Origin: Candidatus Microthrix parvicella Bio17-1 | Lineage (GTDB): Bacteria > Actinomycetota > Acidimicrobiia > Acidimicrobiales > Microtrichaceae | NCBI RefSeq assembly: GCF_000299415.1 | Contig: NZ_AMPG01000001.1 | Location: forward strand, 682,001-746,000 | Direction of reading: 5' to 3' | Length of the DNA: 64,000 bases | Part shown: positions 1 through 7,200 of the stretch, one piece after another | Layout of the letters: the number at the start of each line of letters is the position of its first letter | Numbering within the stretch: the first letter of the stretch is position 1 | Notes under the pieces: model-generated | What the model saw: only the letters and a program-made list of their open reading frames with translations | Database searches by the model: none | Told to the model about the DNA's origin: nothing | Position numbers and translations under genes: made by a program

Positions 1-181
1 CGGGCAACCGGTCGGCGTCTGCGAGAAGCCGTTCGATCTCCTCGACCGGCTCGGGCACCCGTAGCTCTGCCACCCTGGCACCGCGCCGCGTGATGAAGAC
101 CTGGTGCCCGGAGTCAAGGGCATCAAGGAGCGAGTTCGTGTTGTTGCGAAGTTCACGCATCCCAAACTCTTTGACGGCCAT
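1..181 (-). CDS. Phd/YefM-type antitoxin, C-terminus beyond window edge
   Basis: The frame is open from an ATG at 179-181 to the window edge. It encodes about 60 residues beginning MAVKEFGMRELRNNTNSLLD and continuing with GHQVFITRRGARVAELRVPE. This is the pattern of Phd/YefM antitoxins: an N-terminal beta-alpha DNA-binding and dimerisation region followed by the 'G..v.ItrrG.pva.L.p' strand. Family members neutralise a toxin through the C-terminal tail and repress their own operon. The toxin gene, normally directly downstream, would lie outside the window. An inverted repeat just upstream (192-218) fits autorepression. The family call is strong. The partner toxin is unknown. Confidence 0.75.
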   Translation of the reverse strand, partial: MAVKEFGMRELRNNTNSLLDALDSGHQVFITRRGARVAELRVPEPVEEIERLLADADRLP

Positions 182-191
182 ATTCCAAAAT

Positions 192-218
192 GTAGCACCA
201 AGGATACGCAGGTGCTAC
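192..218. promoter_or_regulatory. Inverted repeat, probable antitoxin operator
   Basis: GTAGCACC at 192-199 and GGTGCTAC at 211-218 form a perfect 8-bp inverted repeat with an 11-bp spacer. It lies 10 bp upstream of the Phd-like start codon at 181. Phd/YefM proteins bind palindromes overlapping their own promoter, so an autoregulatory operator is the natural reading. The rest of 219-381 shows no convincing gene. Confidence 0.5.
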
Positions 219-381
219 CACTGTCACGACCCGAACAGTTGGCCAACTGGTGGGTTCCAAGTGGCGAGCCATGTCGCCAGCCGAGAAGTCGGCACGCGAC
301 GATGGCCTTGGACGCGATCGAACTCCCCTGGGTTCTCGGCAGTTCAATGGCCACAGGCCAAATGGGTCGATACCCGACGGC

Positions 382-795
382 TCAAGGATTCAGGTCCAGT
401 CGTTCGATCCGGCGCTCCTGAACGGCGTAGATGAACGGACCTGGCTCCTGGCACGCCGCTGCAATCGCATCCAGGTGAGTCAGATAGCGCTCCACCATCT
501 GTGCGGCGGTCAGATCCTGGCGTGTGATGCAGAAGCATCGGACACCGAAGGCTTGAACTGCTTCGCGCTCCACCGCTCGGCCTCGAATGCGTGCATCCTT
601 CATGAGCTCAGCCCAGCCCTCGGTGCCTGCCAGCTCCAGCCAGTCGACATCGGACACATCTTCGTCCGAAGGAATTCCGTAGTGCTCTGCGAGCGTGACG
701 AGACGCAAACCGGAGTCTCGCAACAGCCGCGGAACCTGGATCCTCCCAAGGCTTCGATCAAGGAAGAGGTCAGGCAGCCCGTCGGGATGCGACAC
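382..795 (-). CDS. vapC45: VapC45-like PIN-domain toxin
   Basis: Probable RNase toxin of the VapC45 type (PIN-like fold). The early acidic FLDRSLGR motif supplies the first metal-binding residue. Later acidic residues occur in SDEDVSDVDWLE, followed by the CFCITRQDLTAAQMVERY segment typical of this subgroup. A GTG start at 795 with GAGGA about 9 nt upstream gives 137 residues, close to the 138 residues known for M. tuberculosis VapC45. A TTG start at 819 is also open. The gene overlaps the end of the antitoxin gene by 26 nt, which indicates translational coupling. No disruption is visible, so the toxin may be active. Confidence 0.78.
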   Translation of the reverse strand: MSHPDGLPDLFLDRSLGRIQVPRLLRDSGLRLVTLAEHYGIPSDEDVSDVDWLELAGTEGWAELMKDARIRGRAVEREAVQAFGVRCFCITRQDLTAAQMVERYLTHLDAIAAACQEPGPFIYAVQERRIERLDLNP

Positions 796-1492
796 GCAGG
801 GCGTCCTCAAGATCGTCAATCGGGACGCCGAAGTCTTCCGAGAGGTCGGGCAGCGACTCGCCCGCTTGGAAGCGATCGATCACATCGCTGACTTTGGCCC
901 CTCCGCTGACGAAAACGGGCTGGCCGAAGGACCGCTCGGGGTCGACCACCACTTGTCGGTGTTGATATCCGGGCAGATGGAGGAGACGTGCGTACCCATC
1001 GTCCCCGTAGTCGATTCGTTGCAGATAGTCGCTGACGGTTTCGGTGAAGACTCGTTGGCCATTGCGAAGAACAACCAGGTCCCGCGCAGCCGTTGTTGCT
1101 TCAGCCGCCTCGTTGCTCTGCTGGGCGAAGTCGAACAGCACCTCGGCACCGTCGGAGTACAACCGCTGGCTCGCCAAGGCGTGCTCAATGCCAAGATGAT
1201 CCTGCAGCGCGAGCAGCGCCGGACGGATCCGCTGCATCGGAACACCGGTCTTCCGAATCGCTGCCAACACCATGCCCTCGGCCAAGGTGATGAACGGCAC
1301 AGAGGCTCCGTCTGCGCTGGTTGGCGTCGAGAGCACCGGCGCGCTGCTGACTGGCTGCCGGCCGAGAGCATGACGGACGTACCCCTTCGCCCAGCTTGAG
1401 AAGGTCGTGTTGGCCACGCCCAAGAACCGCGCTGCCTCAGCCACCGAGTAGAGCGGGACGTCGAAGCGGAGATCACTGTCGACAACAGACAT
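770..1492 (-). CDS. vapB45: VapB45-like antitoxin with C-terminal DUF433 domain
   Basis: A 240-residue protein, against 239 in M. tuberculosis VapB45, encoded immediately upstream of a VapC45-like toxin. The N-terminus has a MerR/excisionase-like helix-turn-helix (VPLYSVAEAARFLGVANTTF). The C-terminus is a DUF433 domain (QPVFVSGGAKVSDVIDRF, then ESLPDLSEDFGVPIDDLEDAL). The open frame continues upstream into the degraded phosphotransferase. The chosen ATG at 1490-1492 has an excellent ribosome-binding site (GAGGAGG, 6 nt upstream) and gives the expected length. It should bind the toxin and repress the operon through the HTH. The first gene of the operon is therefore the antitoxin, as usual for this pair. 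Confidence 0.82.
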   Translation of the reverse strand: MSVVDSDLRFDVPLYSVAEAARFLGVANTTFSSWAKGYVRHALGRQPVSSAPVLSTPTSADGASVPFITLAEGMVLAAIRKTGVPMQRIRPALLALQDHLGIEHALASQRLYSDGAEVLFDFAQQSNEAAEATTAARDLVVLRNGQRVFTETVSDYLQRIDYGDDGYARLLHLPGYQHRQVVVDPERSFGQPVFVSGGAKVSDVIDRFQAGESLPDLSEDFGVPIDDLEDALRVASRRAA

Positions 1493-1541
1493 ATCGAACC
1501 TCCTCAGGTAGCCAATCCTGCCCAGCCGCAGGGCCTTCAGA

Positions 1542-2532
1542 TTATCCCCGAGGGTCCGCAACCGACTCGGTGAGGCGTTGCAGCGAGGCGAGCGCTGGCG
1601 GACCCAGCTGGGTTGCCCGCCGGGGTGACCAGCCGTTGCGACCGTGAGGCTGCCGCTGGCCCGCCAAATGGCCCAGCCCCGGGCTCGACGCCAGGTCGCC
1701 TTGTCCGCAGCCAGCGGGTAGGCCGCTCGGAAGTGTTCGATTGCTTCGTGATCGGGAAGGAGTATCCAGCAGGCGGCCAGGTCGAAGGCCGGATCGCCAG
1801 CGCACAGGTCGCCGAAGTCGACCATGCCACAGAGGTCTCCGTCCGAGGTGAGCACGTTGGCTGGGTGCAGGTCCCCGTGGAGCCACAGCGACTGCCCAGC
1901 CCAGCGGGGTGCGGCCACGGCGTCGTCCCAGATCGCACGGATGACGTGTGGATCGGGGGGTCGGCTTCTGCTCGGTCGTCGCGATTGCAGCGCACGCGTC
2001 GGTCACCGCCTTGAACATGAACTGCTGCGCGGCCCCTTTTCACGGCGTGCGCCAGGGGTCCGCCTCTCACGCGGTCTTCTGGTGCCTCGGCGGGGGCCGG
2101 CCGGTGCATGGCGGTCAGGAACGTGGCCAGCGCATCGGCAGCCGGAATACTGCTCGTGACCGGCGCAATGTCGGCGGGCATTTCCGAAACCCACGTGGTG
2201 ACGATCCACGGGTGGGGGTATCGCTGCGATGGCTGACCGAGCCGTAGCGGTACGGGGACCGGAAGGGGCAACACCGGGGCGAGGACGGGAAGCCAGGTGT
2301 GCTCGTTGAGCAGTTGCGAATCTGCACTGTTGGTCTGCCGGGGGATCCGGACGACGAGGTCGTCGCCGAGTCTCCACATCTGGTTGGACCAGCCGCGGGC
2401 ACCGAGTTCAAGAGGTAGGTCAGCCAAATCGGGATGCTGATCCCGCAGCAGATCTCGGACGAGGTCGGCAGTCAGCTCGATCTTGGCCTTCTTGCGGAAC
2501 CGATCGAGAATGGCCACGCCCGAGAACGCCAA
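1542..2532 (-). pseudogene. Aminoglycoside phosphotransferase family gene with three frameshifts
   Basis: All parts of an APH/choline-kinase-type phosphotransferase are present, but in different frames. The N-lobe is in one frame (LELGARGWSNQMWRLGDDLV, then VRIPRQ). It shifts near 2037 at a run of A4G4 to QFMFKAVTDACAAIATTEQ. It shifts again near 1957 in a C6 run to DPHVIRAIWDDAVAAPRWAG and the catalytic loop HGDLHPANVL with the DFGD metal site. A third shift near 1605 gives GPPALASLQRLTESVADPRG and a stop. The catalytic residues survive in sequence but no single frame encodes the enzyme. Two shifts sit in homopolymers, so sequencing or assembly error is possible. Three shifts favour a pseudogene. 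A TTG would be the start, and its position is uncertain. Confidence 0.75.
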
Positions 2533-2633
2533 CCGAGCGACGAGTGCGGGCCTGTCGTCACCCAGGGAAGCTCAGTCGTGCCAGGCAGAGTGCGGGCAAG
2601 GGCGTCGACAGTCTCGGCCTGACCGCTGGCCGA

Positions 2634-3006
2634 TCACGCTGTTCGGCGTCGGACCTCGTCGGCGAAGGCCGGCACCCCGGCTCTATCGAGTGCGTCGAGG
2701 ACCTGCGACAGCGTCTTCGGGGCTCGCCGGTTGGCCGACGCCTGTCGATTGAGTTCTCCGATGACCACCCCAGGTGCGAGGTCAAGCAGGTCGAGGAGGA
2801 AGGTGTCGGGGTGTACAACCTCGAGAGCAAACGGCTCGACGCTGTGGTTTGGAAAGTCGCTGGTGTTGAAGGTGACGATCGCTCCGGCGTTGGCTCTCAC
2901 CGCGGCGGCGAGAACGTGACGGTCTTTGGGGTCGCAAGCGGAGCAAGCTGTCGCGTAGATGCGCTGGGTAGAGGACGCAGGTGTCGAGCACCACCGCGAA
3001 CGTCAC
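2634..3006 (-). pseudogene. PIN-domain toxin gene with internal out-of-frame deletion
   Basis: The gene starts with GTG at 3006, 6 nt after the antitoxin stop, and reads MTFAVVLDTCVLYPAHLRDSLL, a PIN-domain N-terminus with the first catalytic Asp. Around 2940 the protein-like sequence jumps frame to CDPKDRHVLAAAVRANAGAI, then FNTSDFPNHSVEPFALEVVH and an intact C-terminus ending FADEVRRRTA. In intact members of this PIN family the CDPKDRHV motif lies roughly halfway down the chain. About 50-60 residues between these segments are therefore missing and the frame is broken. The toxin is predicted to be inactive, while its antitoxin (3013-3477) is intact. Confidence 0.8.
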
Positions 3007-3012
3007 GATGGC

Positions 3013-3477
3013 TCAGCGGGTGCGTTTGGGAGTTGCGGTGCTCTCATAGAGATCGGCTTCATCGGCGATCCCGACCATGCGATCGAGTGCGGCGCGCCGC
3101 TCGTTCGATGCCCGCTCGCGATACGCGAGAACATCGGCGAGGCGGACCCGGCGATGACGGCCGGGCTGTTCGAAGGGAATTTCACCCGACTCGAGGAGCT
3201 TCACGACCGTGGGACGGCTGACGCCCAAAAGATCAGCCGCCTGCTGTGTGGTGAGTCGCTGGTGCACGGGAACGACCGTCACCGCTTGGCCCTGGGCCAT
3301 CGCGTCGACCAAATCGCGCAGCACCTCGAAGACCTCCGGCGGAAGCACCAAGTGCTCACCATTGGGGCCCGACAAGGTTGTGATCGGCTCCGCGCCGAGG
3401 CTGCCAAGCATCGCCGCTAGCGCCTCCAACGGCTCAGCGGGCGGCAGCACGGTTCGTTCAATCGTTGGGGTCGCCAT
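3013..3477 (-). CDS. Antitoxin with excisionase-type HTH, partner of PIN toxin
   Basis: A 154-residue protein with a central-to-C-terminal helix-turn-helix of the excisionase/MerR type: RLTTQQAADLLGVSRPTVVK followed by LLESGEIPFEQPGRHRRVRL. The C-terminal tail (ERRAALDRMVGIADEADLYE) is typical for antitoxins that precede PIN toxins. ATG at 3475-3477 is preceded by GAGGAG at good spacing. The frame is open further upstream, but that extension lacks conservation features. It lies 6 nt upstream of the disrupted PIN gene and forms the first gene of that operon. It may persist as an orphan repressor. The 3478-3693 stretch upstream holds no recognisable gene. Confidence 0.8.
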   Translation of the reverse strand: MATPTIERTVLPPAEPLEALAAMLGSLGAEPITTLSGPNGEHLVLPPEVFEVLRDLVDAMAQGQAVTVVPVHQRLTTQQAADLLGVSRPTVVKLLESGEIPFEQPGRHRRVRLADVLAYRERASNERRAALDRMVGIADEADLYESTATPKRTR

Positions 3478-3693
3478 CTCGGATCTCCTCGTCAACCTCA
3501 CAAAAGGGTATGACGAATTCGAAAGAATCGCAACCCGCGAGCCCGTCTCATTGGGTGAGCCACCGGCGGCCAAGACCTGGCAACTCGGCACTTTTCGGCG
3601 TACTCAGGCGACACTTTGACGGACGGCCGCAGAGTTCGGCCATCAGATACGCCCCCTACCCCTCCTAATCGTGCTGTAATCGTGTTGAACGTG

Positions 3694-3722
3694 TTGAACC
3701 TCAACTGCATCGTCGCTACTGT
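3694..3722 (+). promoter_or_regulatory. Promoter of TIR/STAND locus 1, probably leaderless
   Basis: TTGAAC (3694-3699) and TACTGT (3717-3722) are separated by 17 bp. The TIR start ATG follows the -10 box after only 6 nt, so the transcript should begin at or next to the start codon. The -35 box lies in the second unit of a tandem 9-bp repeat (GTGTTGAAC twice, 3682-3699), a possible regulator site. The second TIR locus has the same geometry. Confidence 0.6.
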
Positions 3723-3728
3723 GAGCGT

Positions 3729-4232
3729 ATGAGCGACCGCAGAACGTTGAAGGGCTTCATCAGCTACGCCGAACGCGACACCAAGTTGGTGACGTCGTTC
3801 GTCGAACTGATGAAGGAGCGTCTCGCGATTCTGAGCGAGTGCAGCATCGATGCATGGTGGGCGCGTCAACACCTGCTGATTGGCCATGAATGGAGCGATG
3901 AGATCGACGTTGCCATGCAGGATGCGGACTTCGGGCTCTTCTTGGTGAGCCCGGCGTTTCTTGGGAGCGAGTTCATCGGTGACGTCGAGCTGGCGCACTT
4001 CCTGGAACGCTCCGATGCCCTGCTGTTCCCGGTTGGACTCAAGACCGTCAACCTCCAGACCAGCAACATGAAGGGGTTGGCCGAGAAGCAGCTCTTTCGC
4101 TACCGCAAGGACGGCGAACCGGGCGGTCGCTGGTTCAACACCACCAATGGCGCCAACCAAGACAGGTTCTGCGATCAGCTCGTCGACGAGATGCTGCAGC
4201 GGTTCCGCCAGGAAGGCTTGCTCGATGTCTAA
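3729..4232 (+). CDS. TIR-domain effector protein of a two-gene NLR-like system
   Basis: A compact 167-residue protein that is essentially one TIR fold. Beta-A is LKGFISYAERD (7-17). The BB region is DAWWARQHLLIGHEWSDEI (41-59). The beta-D/alpha-D segment is ADFGLFLVSPAFLGSEFI (66-83) with E87 as the likely catalytic Glu after S80. VGLKTVNLQ follows. TIR domains of bacterial defence systems cleave NAD+, and that activity is inferred here. There is no signal peptide or membrane segment. The stop overlaps the next gene's start by 8 nt (ATGTCTAA), so TIR and STAND ATPase are translationally coupled. The 175-residue protein at 31227 is its paralogue. It is probably held inactive until the STAND partner senses a trigger. 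Confidence 0.85.
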   Translation: MSDRRTLKGFISYAERDTKLVTSFVELMKERLAILSECSIDAWWARQHLLIGHEWSDEIDVAMQDADFGLFLVSPAFLGSEFIGDVELAHFLERSDALLFPVGLKTVNLQTSNMKGLAEKQLFRYRKDGEPGGRWFNTTNGANQDRFCDQLVDEMLQRFRQEGLLDV

Positions 4233-7200
4233 CCATCGGCCCAACGAGGCCTTGCCCCAACTCTCCGCCGGAGATGCGGCAGCCAAGATCCGTCGCCTGC
4301 TCCAACGAACCGAGCACCAAACAACTCGGCGACGGCTCGAAGCGTTGCTCGCAGCAGTCGAGGCGGTGGCACCCGACGCCGACACGCTCGACTACGTCGC
4401 CGTTCGCTTCGCCACGGTCGGCGACGGCCCAAGCGCTGCCGACTCGTTTCGAACCTTTCGCTCGAACTTCAGCGAAGCGTCAAATCAGCTCGGCACCCCG
4501 ATGACACTCGAAGTCGACGGCAACAAGAAGCAAGGCGCCGAAGGGCGCCGCTGCTGGTTCACTGGCCAGTCGCAGCGTGGCATCGAGCTATCGAACACCT
4601 CCGCCGCGCTCACCCGCTCCGTTGACGAGGAGTCGCTGGTCAGCGCCGATGCGTTACCCCAAGATGCCGTCGAGGACGTCGCCCGGACTGCCGAGAAGGA
4701 GGTCACGGTCTGGATCCACCTCGAGCATGATCCCAACACCACCGCAACGGCAGAGAAGCTTGAGGAATTGCTCGAGCCATGGCTCTCCATGCACGACCAA
4801 CTGGCCAAGCTCGGCATCGGGGTCCGGATCAGCAACAGCCACCTTCTTGCCGGGCAGAGCAGCAAGCAACTCAACGACCGTCGCCAACAGGCTGTCGTGA
4901 TCGTTCCGCTCCTGACGCCCAAATGGGTCGCCGACCATCGGGAAACACATTGGCCTGCGGCCGCACAACTCGTACCGGTCTGCGTGACGGCCATGAGGAC
5001 CAAGATTGAGAACGGAAAGATCCTTCTAGCCGACAACGCTCCCATGCAGGTGTTTCAGGGTGGCAAGCCTTGGCCCAATCGGGCCGGAGGCAACGAGACG
5101 TTCACAGAGGAACTGGCAGACCAGTTGGTCGCTCGGGTCAAGGAGAGCTACCAACAACTCCAGCGTCAGGGCATGGCCCGACGGGTCGAGCTTGACGACG
5201 TCACCACTGTGGACCACGAGGCGGTTCAGATCGGGCTGACTGATGCCAGCAGCAGATCGCTGGGCAACGCCACACCTCGCCATGATCGAACTGAAGCCGT
5301 TCATGTGGTCGACCATCTGGAGGCGTGGGCGGCTGCGTCGGAGGGCAAGCCGTATGCCGTGCTGCTTGGAGATTCGGGAAGTGGAAAGACGACCGCCGCC
5401 CAGGTGCTGAACAACCGCCTCAACGCCACCTATCGCAAGCACCTGGAACACCAGGGCGCCGATCGCGCCGATGCACGGCTTTCCATCTACCTCGACCTCC
5501 GCAAAGCCGATCTCGACGAACGCCAGTCACCGGAACTCGAAAGGCTCATCAACAACGTGATGGAACGCACCTGGGAAGAGGAAGCGGCACGGACCATCAC
5601 CCCCGACGTCATCCTCGACCAGGTACGCAACCACGGCGCCGTGCTCATCTTCGATGGCCTTGACGAGGTGCTGGTGCGGGTTAACGAGCAGCGTGGCATG
5701 GAGTTCATCCAACAACTGTGGCGTGCGCTGCCCCCGGAGATGGTTAAGGACGACGACAGGAATACCGGCCGGTTGGTCATGACCTGCCGTACGCACTACT
5801 TCCCAACCCTCGACAGCGAGCGATCGTTTTTCGGTGGACAAGACCGGACGGACGGCGTGCCAACCATGTACGAGGCGCTACACCTCTTGCCGTTCAACGA
5901 GGCCCAGATCCGCGACTACCTCTCCCAGCACTTCCGCAAGCGGGACGAGCACCAACCAGGCCTTGGTCAGGTGGACGCAGCCATGACCATGCTTGCCGAC
6001 GTTCACAATCTGCTTGAGCTCGCCGGACGGCCCTACAACCTGCGGTTGATCTCGCAACAACTCGGCAACCTCGAGAGCATCCGTGCGAGCGGCGCAACGG
6101 TCAGTCTGGCAACGCTCTACGACGGCTTCGTCCGCGACTGGTTGTCGCGAGACGACACCAAACACGTCCTGCGGCCCGACGACAAACGCACCCTCATGGA
6201 AGACCTCGCTGGAAAGCTGTGGCGCGATTCCACTCGCTCGATGTCCCACAAGGACCTCTCCAACTGGTTGATGACGCAGTTGAGCGAGAACACCGACCTG
6301 GGCCGCTGGTTTGCCGTCGAGCGGCCCCAATTTGAGCTCGCTGTTGAAGACCTGCGAACGGCAACCTTTTTGGTTCGTCCCGGTGCCGAACGCTTCGAGT
6401 TTGCCCACACCTCGCTGCTGGAGTTCTTCCTGGCGTCCTACCTGGTGCGGGCACTGATCGATGGCCGACCCGAGAGCTGGGCGATGCCGGTTCCCTCGGA
6501 CGAAACGCTGGAGTTTGTCGCCAACCTACTCACCTCATTAAGGGGCGAATCCGATCGGGCAGTGCAGGCCGATTCCGCCAAATCGACTCTCCGAGAACTC
6601 GGGGACACGTACCGACGTCAGGCATCGGAGCTGGCGTTCCGCTATTGCGTCAAGACGCAAGGCACCGACGCCATCACGCGCCCGCTAGCGGGGTTCAACC
6701 TTGCAGGTGCGACGTTGCGACACTTGGAGCTGAGGAGTGAGCCCGACCAACCGCTGCTCAACCTGTCGGGGTGCAACCTCGCTGGCGCCGACCTGCGCGA
6801 CGCCCGGCTGCACCGGGTACGCCTCGACGACGCTAGCTTCACCGGCACGCGAGTCAACCGGGCGGAACTTCATGGTTGTTCGTTGTTGCGGGCAGACTTC
6901 GATCAAGCCGACCTCATTGCCACCACGTTCCGGGACTGTCGACTCACCGAAATCAACCTGGCGGCGGCGACCGTCCATCGCACCAAGGTTCTGCAGTGCG
7001 ATGCCTCAGGTGCAGCGTTGGGGCCACAGCGCCTTGGGGACGTGTTCGTCACCCCGGCCAGCGCCGCCAATCAAACGGACTCAACCGAGCTGGCCAGCAG
7101 CTCGCCCTCTGTCGTTGGCTTGTTTCCTGCCGGTCACTGCGAGACGGTGACGGGTGTGGCGTGTTCCGCTGAAGCTGGCCGCGTGATCACCGGCAGTGCC

